Assembly (NCBI RefSeq): GCF_900186505.1
Contig: NZ_LT891968.1
Span: forward strand, 96,118 to 160,117
Direction: 5' to 3'
Origin: Enorma phocaeensis
Lineage (GTDB): Bacteria > Actinomycetota > Coriobacteriia > Coriobacteriales > Coriobacteriaceae
Length of the DNA: 64,000 nucleotides
Made by a program: the position numbers and the translations under genes. The notes beneath the pieces were generated by a model. The model was not told where the DNA came from. It saw nothing but the letters and a program-made list of their open reading frames with translations, and searched no databases. Numbering within the stretch: position 1 is the stretch's first letter; each line of letters opens with the position of its first letter. Shown piece by piece: positions 16,154-24,328 of the stretch.

Positions 16154-17491
16154 GGGTTATAGGACAAAAAGTGTGTAAGCACTAATCCCAGTCCATCCGG
16201 TAGGGTTCGGAGTTATGGAGCTCGGACCAGACGATGGCATCGCCCCATCGCGGAATAGTCCCCTCCAGTTTTTGTCGCTCGTCGAGCCGCTCGTAGATGG
16301 CGGCGATCGAGCGGTCCGTCGGCATGACGCGCAGGATCTCGGCGGCGGGCAGGGGATCCGGCGAGTGCATATAGCACCACCAGAAGATCGCCTTGATCCT
16401 CCTCTCCACGGAGAGACCTCTGTGGTCCCTCAGCATGGCTCTGAGCTGCGCGTTGACCCCTCCTTCGATGCGGTTGTTGGTTGATGGGAGCGGCTCTGCG
16501 GAGGCAAGCGCTGGGTCGAGGTAGGTGAAGAGCGTCCCGGCGTTGACGAGCCTGACGAGCGAGCGCCTGGCCTTCACGAGCCGCTCGTGGGTCAGCGCCA
16601 CCCTGCCGTCCTCCGAGCGCGTGGTCTCCGCCAGAAACCCGGCCCAGCGATCCGACCACGCGAGCAGCGCCTGCACCCAGCCGTCCGCCTCCTTGATGGT
16701 GGTGATCGCCAGCAGCGCCCTCGCGAGCCCGTAGAGCTCGACCCCTGCCTGGGTCCTCGGCCTCGTCGTGGTATATCGTCTCACCTGGGAAAAGGCGTGG
16801 AAGACGCACCTCTGGTGCCTCGTCTTCGGCCAAGTTTTTCTCAGGGCCTTGGCAAAGCCGTCCCCGCCGTCGGAAACGACGACCTCTGGCGCCGCGATGC
16901 GCGACATCAGCGCCGCCCAGGCGCGGCTGTTCTCCGACCTGCATAAATGCCAGCCGAGCGCCTTCTCGTCGTCTGAGGCTATCAGCACGACGGCCTTCCT
17001 GCCCAGATGGATCCCGTCCACGTAGACGACCCTGCGAGGCCTCTCCACCTTGGGCGGCATCGGCCAGATCTCCCAGAACCTCCCGCACCTCCTGCGGAAC
17101 GTCCTGCCGCCTCCCGGCATGTCCGCCTGCCTGGCGCGGGTCAAAAGCCAGCCGAGAAAGCCGTCGAGGAGCTTGGCCGCATTGTCAATCCTCTGGGTCG
17201 CGCTCGCGCCGCACGAGGTGCACCTCCACCGCGTCCTGCCCGCGGTCGTCTTGCCATTTTTCGCCATCTTCCTGCCGCATACAGGACAGTGCGGTGCGCC
17301 CATAGGGGGCCTCGCTGTCTTTGAGCAACTTGCTAGTCAAAAACAGCATGCTCTGCCTGCAGAAACCCCTGTACTCTTACACACATTCTGTCCAGGTGGG
17401 AAGTTGGCACAACGCAACTCGAAAGGCCAAGAACCGGTACGCTACCTGCACTGATAATGCAGGTTCTTACACACTTTTTGTCCTATAAGCA
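16154..17491. mobile_element. IS256-family (IS1249-like) insertion sequence, complete
   Basis: A 1338-bp element containing one transposase gene. Perfect 23-bp inverted repeats occupy 16157-16179 and 17466-17488 (TTATAGGACAAAAAGTG...), followed by three imperfect terminal bases on each side. The element is bracketed by an identical 8-bp direct repeat AACTTTTC at 16146-16153 and 17492-17499, which is the target-site duplication expected of IS256-type transposition. It landed between the LuxR regulator and tRNA-Pro without breaking a recognisable gene. Confidence 0.9.
16182..17303 (-). CDS. IS1249/IS256-family transposase
   Basis: 373 residues. An N-terminal zinc ribbon (CPVCG...CTSCG) precedes a DDE catalytic domain: Asp in VYVDGIHLG, Asp in VVSDGGDGF and Glu in STNNRIEGGVNAQLR, with the HQRCVFH motif typical of IS256/MULE-type transposases. 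The gene fills the element and has no frameshift or premature stop, so it looks functional. The start at 17303 (MGAPHCPVCG) begins right at the zinc ribbon. Confidence 0.9.
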   Translation of the reverse strand: MGAPHCPVCGRKMAKNGKTTAGRTRWRCTSCGASATQRIDNAAKLLDGFLGWLLTRARQADMPGGGRTFRRRCGRFWEIWPMPPKVERPRRVVYVDGIHLGRKAVVLIASDDEKALGWHLCRSENSRAWAALMSRIAAPEVVVSDGGDGFAKALRKTWPKTRHQRCVFHAFSQVRRYTTTRPRTQAGVELYGLARALLAITTIKEADGWVQALLAWSDRWAGFLAETTRSEDGRVALTHERLVKARRSLVRLVNAGTLFTYLDPALASAEPLPSTNNRIEGGVNAQLRAMLRDHRGLSVERRIKAIFWWCYMHSPDPLPAAEILRVMPTDRSIAAIYERLDERQKLEGTIPRWGDAIVWSELHNSEPYRMDWD

Positions 17492-17536
17492 AACTTTTCT
17501 TGTCAACAGAGCTGGAGATTGACCCGCATACGCAAA

Positions 17537-17566
17537 CAGGCCAGAGCGGATACCCACTCTGGCCTG
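17537..17566 (-). terminator. terminator downstream of tRNA-Pro
   Basis: Perfect 10-bp stem CAGGCCAGAG / CTCTGGCCTG just past the CCA end of the tRNA, followed by TTTGCG on the minus strand. Confidence 0.7.
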
Positions 17567-17577
17567 CGTCTTTGCAA

Positions 17578-17654
17578 TGGTCGGGTTGACTGGATTTGAA
17601 CCAGCGACCCCCGCGTCCCGAACGCGGTGCTCTACCAAACTGAGCCACAACCCG
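17578..17654 (-). tRNA. tRNA-Pro (anticodon CGG)
   Basis: 77-nt gene with encoded CCA. Acceptor stem CGGGTTG/CAACCCG, D arm GCTC...GAGC, anticodon stem CCGCG/CGCGG with loop TTCGGGA (anticodon CGG), and T arm CTGGTTCAAATCCAG. All four stems pair perfectly. Confidence 0.95.
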
Positions 17655-17691
17655 AAGCGAAGGATATAGTAGCAGAACACGAGCGCAGATG

Positions 17692-18582
17692 CTAGCACTC
17701 CTTGATGGTTGGACCAGACTTCTCCATCGTTGCTGCGCAAGACCACCAACCGCGCGAACGGGCCGCCGCGGCGATGGCTCGGGCGTCGTCCTGCGTGTCG
17801 CACAGCGCGAACGAGCACGACCCCGACCCGGTCACCTGCGCGGCAAGAACCCCAGGCTGCTCGGAGAGCCATGCGACGACCATTTCGATCGCCGGCTCGG
17901 CGGCGCATGCCGCAGGCGCGAGGTTGTTGGCGATAAGCGAGGGCACGGCGCCCGCCCCGCCGCGACGGAGCGCCTCGAGCAGTGGCTCGAGCGGCGGCAA
18001 TGCAACAGGATCCGCGTCGAAGCGCGCATACGCCTCAGCAGCCGTCACGCCGTCTCCCGGAGGCTGCACGAGCACGACGTGCTGTCCCGCGAGCGGCTCG
18101 AACAGCTCAGAGAGCACGTCGCCCGCCCCAGCGCAGTATGCAAGCGGACCATGTAGGAAGAACGGCACATCAGCCCCAAGCGAGCGGGCGATCTCCGTGA
18201 CGCGGCCGTCGGTTTGCGCGATCCCCCAATGCTGGCACAAGCCCACAAGGGCGGCGGCGGCATCGGCGGAAGGTCCGCCCAGGCCGGCGCGCAAGGGGAT
18301 GCGCTTCTCGACCGTGATACGGAAGTTCGCCGAACGCCCATACGCCTCTTCGAGCATGCGGACGGCACGGTAAACGGAATTCTTCTCTTGGGGTATGTCG
18401 ATAGCGGGGACCAGCTTGACGGAAAGCTCGTCATCCGCCTCGAAGGTGAGGGTATCTGCCAAGTCAAGCGTCGCCATCACGGAATCGACGCGATGGTAGC
18501 CCCGCTCGTCCTTCAGACTATGGACGCCTAGATAGAGGTTGATTTTGGCAGGCGCCGAGACCCGGAAGCTATTAGTGCTCAT
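17692..18582 (-). CDS. ispE: 4-diphosphocytidyl-2-C-methyl-D-erythritol kinase
   Basis: 296-residue GHMP kinase of the non-mevalonate isoprenoid pathway; it phosphorylates the 2-hydroxyl of CDP-methylerythritol with ATP. Motifs: N-terminal SAPAKINLYLGVH (substrate Lys), the ATP loop PLRAGLGGPSADAAAAL and the C-terminal TGSGSCSFAL. The start ATG at 18582 lies inside the end of veg: the two genes overlap by 11 nt, so translation is probably coupled and no separate ribosome site is visible. Confidence 0.92.
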   Translation of the reverse strand: MSTNSFRVSAPAKINLYLGVHSLKDERGYHRVDSVMATLDLADTLTFEADDELSVKLVPAIDIPQEKNSVYRAVRMLEEAYGRSANFRITVEKRIPLRAGLGGPSADAAAALVGLCQHWGIAQTDGRVTEIARSLGADVPFFLHGPLAYCAGAGDVLSELFEPLAGQHVVLVQPPGDGVTAAEAYARFDADPVALPPLEPLLEALRRGGAGAVPSLIANNLAPAACAAEPAIEMVVAWLSEQPGVLAAQVTGSGSCSFALCDTQDDARAIAAAARSRGWWSCAATMEKSGPTIKEC

Positions 18583-18868
18583 CGAGCTGATTGCCGAGCG
18601 GTGTGAAGATATGCTCGCCGGTTTCGGGATCGAACAGCTCAACGGTACCGGTCAGCACGTCAACGTACTGGTAGCTCTGACGGGACGTGCGCCCACGACG
18701 CTCGGAGACCTCAACGATGAAAACGGCGGGATGCACGGTCTTGATGGTGCCCATGCGCTCAACCACGCGGGTGCGGCCCATGTTGGCCTTGACCTTGACC
18801 CGGTCGCCGACCATATGGATCAGCTTCTCGTGGATTTCCTCAACGTGATTGACTGCGACCTCTTCCAT
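18572..18868 (-). CDS. veg: Veg family protein
   Basis: 98 residues matching the Veg family (GDRVKVKANMGRTRVVERMGTIKTVHPAVFIVEV, recognised from its basic SH3-like core RVKVKANMGRTR). Bacillus Veg is a small protein linked to biofilm gene regulation; its biochemical role is unsettled. The veg-ispE neighbourhood is conserved in Gram-positives, and here the stop codon overlaps ispE. The ATG follows GGGAGGCCGAATAC. Confidence 0.88.
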   Translation of the reverse strand: MEEVAVNHVEEIHEKLIHMVGDRVKVKANMGRTRVVERMGTIKTVHPAVFIVEVSERRGRTSRQSYQYVDVLTGTVELFDPETGEHIFTPLGNQLDEH

Positions 18869-18900
18869 GTATTCGGCCTCCCGCAGGCGTATGCACCAAA

Positions 18901-18915
18901 GGGGTAGAGTACCCC
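18901..18915. promoter_or_regulatory. 15-bp palindrome upstream of veg-ispE
   Basis: GGGGTA-gag-TACCCC, a perfect 6-bp inverted repeat 32 bp upstream of the veg start and close to where its 5' leader or promoter must lie. Could be an operator; no regulator can be assigned. Confidence 0.35.
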
Positions 18916-19068
18916 TACACTAGACAAACGGATAGAGTTTATCAGAATTGCTCGGCATATGCTAACCCCATCCTCTCTGCGGCGCAGATCGTCCGGCGAA
19001 CGACCAGCAGCACCGAGGCTGGGGCGCATCGACACGGGCATGGGCTGCATCCTCCTGACGCCATGCCC

Positions 19069-19515
19069 CTACAGGTCGCAGGTATCGAGCACGATGGTGA
19101 AGGGCCCGTCGTTCACAAGTTCGACCTTCATGTCTGCCGCGAACGTCCCCGTCGATACGCGCGGGACGTCCTGGCGTGCGAGGCTCACGAAATACTCGTA
19201 GAGCTCGTTGGCGTTCTGGGGGTCTCCTGCAGCCGTGAACGATGGCCTGCGGCCGCGCCGGCAATCGGCATAGAGCGTGAATTGGGAGACCACGAGCACG
19301 GAGCCGCCCACGTCGGCAAGCGAACGGTTGGTTTTGCCCTCGTCATCCTCCATAAGGCGCAAGGCGAAGATCTTCCTCCAAAGGCGCTCCGCCTCCGCAG
19401 GCGTATCGGTGGCGCCAACGCCCAACAGGATGAGATAGCCCTGGCCGATCTGAGCGGTCACCTTGCCGTCGATCGTAACGCTCGCGCGGGTAACGCGCTG
19501 GAGTACCGCCCTCAT
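19069..19515 (-). CDS. dtd: D-aminoacyl-tRNA deacylase
   Basis: 148 residues, full length for Dtd, which removes D-amino acids (and glycine from tRNA-Ala) from mischarged tRNA. Key pieces: MRAVLQRVTRASVTIDG, the SQFTLYADCRRGRRPSF active-site segment and the cross-subunit Gly-cisPro-like segment replaced at the end by NDGPFTIVLDT. The ATG at 19515 overlaps the rdgB stop as ATGA, indicating coupled translation. Confidence 0.93.
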   Translation of the reverse strand: MRAVLQRVTRASVTIDGKVTAQIGQGYLILLGVGATDTPAEAERLWRKIFALRLMEDDEGKTNRSLADVGGSVLVVSQFTLYADCRRGRRPSFTAAGDPQNANELYEYFVSLARQDVPRVSTGTFAADMKVELVNDGPFTIVLDTCDL

Positions 19516-20201
19516 CGGCAATCCCCGCTCGCAGCGGAGCCATCGGAGCCCGCGAGCGAGCCCTCAGGTGCCCGGAGCTTGGCGCAGAGGTCCTGAAGCG
19601 CATGGAACCGGTGGCTGATAGCGTTCTTCTCCTCGGGCATGAGCTCCGCCATGGTCTTGCCCGGCGTATCCTCAGGCAGAAACAGCGGGTCGTACCCAAA
19701 GCCAAACGACCCGCGGCCCTCGAAACCGATGGTGCCCTCGCAGAACCCCTCGCCCATCGTAACCGTGCCATCGGGTTCGATGAAAGCGATGGAGCTTACG
19801 AATCGCGCGGTGCGCCCCGGTTCAGCCACGCCCTCAAGGGAGCGAAGGAGCTTCGCGTTGTTCGCCGCGTCGTCACCGTGCACGCCGGCATAGCGAGCCG
19901 AATACACGCCCGGCTCGCCATCGAGGGCATCGACCATGAGGCCCGAATCGTCGGCAACCGCGGTAAAGCCCGTTTCCTCGACGGCGGCCCGCGCCTTGAT
20001 CTGAGCGTTCTCAGCAAAGGTGGTTCCCGTCTCATCGGGGTCGTCGAAGTCGCCGAGCTGCGAGAGGGCGACGAACCTCATGCCGGGAAGCGCCGCGGAA
20101 AGCATCGTCTCGATCTCCACGAGCTTGTGCGCGTTGCCGGTTGCCACCACGATGGTGCGCGCAGGATCGAGCGCTGCCGGATCGAGCTTCTCAAGTGCCA
20201 T
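19512..20201 (-). CDS. rdgB: XTP/dITP pyrophosphatase (RdgB/HAM1)
   Basis: 229 residues. It hydrolyses non-canonical purine triphosphates (XTP, dITP) to monophosphates, keeping them out of DNA and RNA. Conserved elements: VVATGNAHKLVEIE, ENAQIKARAA, ADDSGLMVDALDGEPGVYSAR, SFGFGYDPLF and NAISHRFHAL. It is downstream of rph by 9 bp and overlaps dtd by 4 nt, forming an rph-rdgB-dtd operon. Confidence 0.95.
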   Translation of the reverse strand: MALEKLDPAALDPARTIVVATGNAHKLVEIETMLSAALPGMRFVALSQLGDFDDPDETGTTFAENAQIKARAAVEETGFTAVADDSGLMVDALDGEPGVYSARYAGVHGDDAANNAKLLRSLEGVAEPGRTARFVSSIAFIEPDGTVTMGEGFCEGTIGFEGRGSFGFGYDPLFLPEDTPGKTMAELMPEEKNAISHRFHALQDLCAKLRAPEGSLAGSDGSAASGDCR

Positions 20202-20210
20202 CTGAATCCC

Positions 20211-20951
20211 CTACTCGTCGTCGCGAAACGCCGTGACCTCGTTTTGGAGGTCGATGAGCTTGGCGATGCCCTTGTCGCCCAGATCGAGCAACCTGCCCAG
20301 GCGCTCGCGGGAGAACGGCATGCGCTCGCCGGTACCCTGGATCTCGACGATCTCGCCGGTATCGGTCGCCACGAGGTTCATGTCGACCTCTGCACGCGAA
20401 TCCTCGCGGTAATCGAGGTCAAGCAGCTCGCAGCCGTCCACCACGCCCATGGATACCGCTGCAACCTGGCCGGTGAGCGGCAAGCGCGCGATCTTGCCCG
20501 CCTCGACCCACGCCATGAGCGCGTCATGAAGCGCAACCCAAGCGCCCGTCACGGAAGCGGTGCGCGTGCCGCCATCCGCTTGGAGCACGTCGCAGTCGAC
20601 CGTCACCGTATACTCGCCGAGCATGCGCATATTGGTCACCGTGCGCAAGCTCCGACCGATGAGGCGCTCGATCTCCATCGAGCGACCTTTGCGGTTGCCG
20701 CGCTCGCGCGCCGTACGACGTCCGGTCGAGGCAGGAAGCATGGCGTACTCCGCCGTCACCCAGCCCGCGCGGCTCGCCTTGCGCCAACCGGGAACCCCCT
20801 CCTCGATGGTCGCGGCGCAGAGCACGCGCGTATCGCCGAACTCTACCAAGCAGGAGCCGAGGGCATGCTTCATGACGTCGCGGGTGAGCGCCACCGGACG
20901 CATCTCGTCCATTGCGCGACCGCCCGAGCGATCGATCTCGATGTAATCCAT
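20211..20951 (-). CDS. rph: ribonuclease PH
   Basis: 246-residue phosphorolytic 3'-5' exoribonuclease that trims tRNA 3' ends. Motifs: RPVALTRDVMKHALGSCLVEFGDTRVLC (start of the RNase PH fold), GRRTARERGNRKGRS, CDVLQADGGTRTASVTGAW and NLVATDTGEIVEIQGTGE. The ATG at 20951 (MDYIEIDRSGGR) is preceded by AAGAAGGGA; an upstream in-frame start adds 12 residues without similarity. First gene of the rph-rdgB-dtd unit; murI lies 128 bp upstream. Confidence 0.94.
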   Translation of the reverse strand: MDYIEIDRSGGRAMDEMRPVALTRDVMKHALGSCLVEFGDTRVLCAATIEEGVPGWRKASRAGWVTAEYAMLPASTGRRTARERGNRKGRSMEIERLIGRSLRTVTNMRMLGEYTVTVDCDVLQADGGTRTASVTGAWVALHDALMAWVEAGKIARLPLTGQVAAVSMGVVDGCELLDLDYREDSRAEVDMNLVATDTGEIVEIQGTGERMPFSRERLGRLLDLGDKGIAKLIDLQNEVTAFRDDE

Positions 20952-21078
20952 AGGTATCCCTTCTTTTAGCGCGGATCTATTCCGCAATCATGCGACGCCG
21001 CGGGGCCTGAGGCAGCAGACACGTCGTGCTCCATCGCTGATGGAGCACCCGCTAGCACGGCGCACCGGAGCCGGCATC

Positions 21079-22005
21079 TCAGCGATACAGCCGCTCCAGC
21101 TCGTCGATGCTCACATGCTCGATGCTTTTGAGCGGCTGCCCGAAGATGAAGCTGCCTGCCGCGGCGAATTCCGCGATATTGTCCGACGTCGTCGCAAAAC
21201 GATGCTGGGGCTGGGCGAGCTCGCCGGCAAGCTGATCGCGGCGCGCGAGGATGTCCTTAAGCTCCCTTGTGGTCTCCTCCGCAGACGATACCACACGAAC
21301 CTCATCGCCGAGCGCCGCCCGGATGGGACCGGCGAGCAACGGAAAATGCGTGCAGCCGAGCACCACGGTGTCGACATCGCTACCGGTGATGGGAGCGAGC
21401 GTGCGCGCCACTTCGGCACGGGTCTCGGGCGTGTCGAAGATATCGCCGTTCTCCAGCCAGCGCTCCTGCAGGTGCGCGCCTGTTGCGAGCTCGCGCTCGA
21501 CGATCTCGACGAAGCTCGGAGCTGGGCAGCCGTACACATCGACGCCCGCATCGAGGTCCTGGATGGCGCGCGTGTAGGCACCCGATCTAACCGTGAGGTC
21601 GGTAGCGAGCACGCCGACCTTGCGTGTGCGCGTGGTGTTTATGGCTGCGCGGGCTCCCGGGGCGATGACCCCGATCACCGGCACCGCAAGCGTTTGCTGC
21701 GCGACCTTGAGCGCGGCGGCAGTCGCCGTGTTGCACGCGATGACGATGATCTTGACATCGTGCTTCTCGAGCCAGCGCGCCGCCTGCATGGCGAAGCTGC
21801 GCACCTCGTGCTCGGTGCGCGTGCCGTACGGGCAGCGCTTGGTATCGCCCGCATAGAAGATCGACTCGTGGGGCAGAGCCATCGCGATGGACCGCGCCAC
21901 CGTGAGCCCGCCCAAACCGGAATCGAAAACACCAATGGGCCGTGCATCGCCCTCCGAGGCGGCGCTCACCCCGCCTCCCGCGTCAGCCGTTGTGCACAGC
22001 GACAT
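21079..22005 (-). CDS. murI: glutamate racemase
   Basis: 308 residues with a roughly 22-residue N-terminal extension before the usual IGVFDSGLGGLTV start of the family. The two catalytic cysteines are in ACNTATAAAL and LGCTHFPLL. It supplies D-glutamate for peptidoglycan. The ATG at 22005 follows GAAGGAGGG. The adjoining HAD gene lies 34 bp upstream, so the two are probably cotranscribed. Confidence 0.94.
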   Translation of the reverse strand: MSLCTTADAGGGVSAASEGDARPIGVFDSGLGGLTVARSIAMALPHESIFYAGDTKRCPYGTRTEHEVRSFAMQAARWLEKHDVKIIVIACNTATAAALKVAQQTLAVPVIGVIAPGARAAINTTRTRKVGVLATDLTVRSGAYTRAIQDLDAGVDVYGCPAPSFVEIVERELATGAHLQERWLENGDIFDTPETRAEVARTLAPITGSDVDTVVLGCTHFPLLAGPIRAALGDEVRVVSSAEETTRELKDILARRDQLAGELAQPQHRFATTSDNIAEFAAAGSFIFGQPLKSIEHVSIDELERLYR

Positions 22006-22039
22006 ATCCGCCCTCCTTCACAGTTTCAAAACCCGCAAG

Positions 22040-22951
22040 CTAGTCCTGTGCCTCGAGCAGCGTGCGCATCGCGCGGACCCATCCGTCCACGATCCGCCCG
22101 CGCGCAACGCGAACCTCGGGATGCGACGCCAGGAAGTCCTCGGCATCGCTGTTGTGCAGGGCGTTTTCGACCAGCAGGAACATCCCGACGTAATCTGCCA
22201 TGAGGTAGTCGGAGGTCGCGTCGCCAATGGCGAGCGTTTCAGCCGGATCGATGCCTTTGAGCTCGCAGAACCGCTTGATCGCGCGCCCTTTGTCGAGTCC
22301 CTTGGGCATGATGTTGAATGCGCGACCGGGCACGCCTTCGGGGAGCTTGAGCGTCGTGGGCGCCGAGATGTAGTTGAGATAGCCGTTATCCGCCCAGTCA
22401 AGATCAAGCCCGCAGCCGTCAAGCAGGGCTCGCGCCTCCTCATCAGGAATCTCACCGCGGAGTCCGACCGTCACCTCACGATACTTGTATCCCGTCGACA
22501 TGTCGTTGTGGTACTCGAGCAGCCCAGGCCAGCGCCCCACGAATTCGTCGCATACGCCGGTTTGCTCGATAACCTCATGGGGCGTGAGGCCGCAATCGGG
22601 ATCGTACGCCATATCAGCCGTGAAGTATTCCCACTCGTCCTTGGAGCGATCGAGCATGATGATGCCGCCCATCTCTCCGATGTAGGACTTGAGCCCAAGA
22701 AGGCGCGAATCCTCATGAAGCATAGAGCGATTTCGCCCCGAGCAGGGAATGACCTCGATGCCCGCGCGCTTGAGCTCGACGAGCACCGACACGAAGGAAA
22801 GGCTGTGCTCGCCGGCCGCGTTCAGGAGCACGCAGGACCCGGGTCCGTACATGGTGCCATCAAGGTCGCTGAAAACGTAGCGCACCTTCGCCAGCCGCTC
22901 GCGCAGCTCGCCGGTCGCCACCTCCGGCAAAAAGACGTTTTGCTCAGGCAT
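22040..22951 (-). CDS. HAD-superfamily (Cof-type) sugar phosphatase-like hydrolase
   Basis: 303 residues. HAD motifs in order: FSDLDGTMY (nucleophile Asp), CSGRN (motif II Ser), MPKGLDKGRAI (Lys) and AIGDATSDYLMADYVG (motif IV acidic pair), with a C2-type cap between. Such proteins dephosphorylate sugar phosphates, PLP or similar small phosphates; the substrate is not predictable. The ATG follows GGAGGATAC. Confidence 0.85.
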   Translation of the reverse strand: MPEQNVFLPEVATGELRERLAKVRYVFSDLDGTMYGPGSCVLLNAAGEHSLSFVSVLVELKRAGIEVIPCSGRNRSMLHEDSRLLGLKSYIGEMGGIIMLDRSKDEWEYFTADMAYDPDCGLTPHEVIEQTGVCDEFVGRWPGLLEYHNDMSTGYKYREVTVGLRGEIPDEEARALLDGCGLDLDWADNGYLNYISAPTTLKLPEGVPGRAFNIMPKGLDKGRAIKRFCELKGIDPAETLAIGDATSDYLMADYVGMFLLVENALHNSDAEDFLASHPEVRVARGRIVDGWVRAMRTLLEAQD

Positions 22952-23102
22952 GTATCCTCCAAAAGCCCCGCGGGACGGCGGCTCCGCCCACTTGTGCCCT
23001 TATCATACCGAGCGCCACGGGGCCATGGGGGCACGCGCCCGAAGCGACATTGCATTTCCGTAGGGTTGCGATGCGCTCTGTTAGGCTATACTGTGTACCC
23101 AC

Positions 23103-23178
23103 GGGCGATTGGCGCAACGGTTAGCGCAGGTGCTTTACACGCACAAGGCTGGGGGTTCGAATCCCTCATCGCCCACCA
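23103..23178 (+). tRNA. tRNA-Val (anticodon TAC)
   Basis: 76-nt gene with encoded CCA. Acceptor GGGCGAT/ATCGCCC, D arm GCGC...GCGC, anticodon loop TTTACAC (anticodon UAC), T arm GGGGGTTCGAATCCCTC with one non-canonical closing pair. Confidence 0.93.
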
Positions 23179-23366
23179 CTGAGCTGCTAGGCGCTCGGTT
23201 CGGCATGTTCGAATCGGGCGCTATTTTTTCGCGAGCACCGTGGGGCACGCGCCCGACCCAACCGCCCCGAGCCGCCTCCACGGTATGAACGCAAACCTTT
23301 TGTGGTAGAAGAACCGAATACAACTTGCCGCATCCTGTCTCTGGCGGCGCATGATTGGAGGAACCC

Positions 23367-24236
23367 ATGCACGCAAAAGCCGAGCATTCCGGAAAGACCG
23401 CCCTCATCCTAGAAGGCGGCAGCTTCCGCGGCCAGTTCACCGCCGGCGTGCTTGACGTGATGCTCGAGCACGGCATCGAGGTTCCCGTATGCTACGGCGT
23501 CTCCGCCGGAGCGCTCAACGGGCTGAATTTCAAATCGCGCCAGATCGGTCGCGTCAACCGCGTCAATCTCGCGTTCTGCAACGACCGGCGCTATATCGGC
23601 ACCAAGTCGCTTACCGCAACGGGCAGCCTCATCGGTTATGACTTCATGCTCAACGATGTCCAGGACCGGCTCGATCCCTTTGACAACGACGCGTTCCTCG
23701 CGAATCCCATGCGCCTGTTCGCCACGATGACGGACATCCTGTTCGGAACTCCCTCCTACCTCGAAGTCAAGAATGCCGTCCTCGATATCGATATCCTTCG
23801 CGCCACCACCTCGCTTCCCCTCATAACCCAGCCGGTCTCCATCGACGGCCATCTCTATCTCGACGGCGGCGTGGCGGACTCGGTGCCCATCGAGCACGCG
23901 CTCGAAGACGAAGGCTATCGCCGTGCCATCGTCGTGCTTACGCAGCACCGCGGCTACCAGAAGGAACCCTATGAGCTCATGGCTGCCGCACGAGCTCGCT
24001 ATAGCGAGTATCCCTACCTGCTCGAGGCCCTCGAGACGCGCCACGAGCGCTATAACGAGCAGCGCGAGCACATCTGGGACTACGAACGCGACGGGCGGGC
24101 GCTGGTGATCGCACCGCAACGCCCCGTCGAAGTGGGCCATATCGAACGCGACCCGGCCAAGCTGCTTGATCTGTACATCCAGGGGCGCCAAGAAGCAATC
24201 CGTCTGCTCGATCGCATTCGGGAGTTCGCCGCTTAG
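23367..24236 (+). CDS. patatin-like phospholipase
   Basis: 289 residues. The Ser-Asp dyad is clear: oxyanion loop EGGSFRGQF, nucleophile elbow GVSAGALNG and Asp in DGGVADSVP. Length and the C-terminal region with RHERYNEQREHIWDYERDGRALVIAP resemble the bacterial YjjU/RssA-type patatin group, cytoplasmic or membrane-peripheral lipid acyl hydrolases. The ATG at 23367 follows GGAGGAACCC; an upstream TTG in frame is less likely. Stands alone between tRNA-Val and the arginine operon. Confidence 0.87.
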   Translation: MHAKAEHSGKTALILEGGSFRGQFTAGVLDVMLEHGIEVPVCYGVSAGALNGLNFKSRQIGRVNRVNLAFCNDRRYIGTKSLTATGSLIGYDFMLNDVQDRLDPFDNDAFLANPMRLFATMTDILFGTPSYLEVKNAVLDIDILRATTSLPLITQPVSIDGHLYLDGGVADSVPIEHALEDEGYRRAIVVLTQHRGYQKEPYELMAAARARYSEYPYLLEALETRHERYNEQREHIWDYERDGRALVIAPQRPVEVGHIERDPAKLLDLYIQGRQEAIRLLDRIREFAA

Positions 24237-24237
24237 T

Positions 24238-24265
24238 TTGTTACAAATTCGTAATCTCTCATAAT
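24238..24265 (+). promoter_or_regulatory. candidate promoter of argCJBD
   Basis: TTGTTA (24238-24243) and CATAAT (24260-24265) spaced 16 bp in the short AT-rich gap ahead of argC. Half-site-like TATTCA and TGAGTGCTATTC stretches follow at 24264-24312 and recall arginine-repressor boxes, but neither fits the consensus well. Confidence 0.4.
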
Positions 24266-24328
24266 GAGTGCTATTCTTCCGTATCAACAAATAATCGATT
24301 CTTCTTTATTCACGATACGGGTGATGGT

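Noticed and set aside
24264..24312. Arginine-repressor boxes before argC
   Set aside because: Only loose half-site matches with wrong spacing; kept as a remark, not as a feature.
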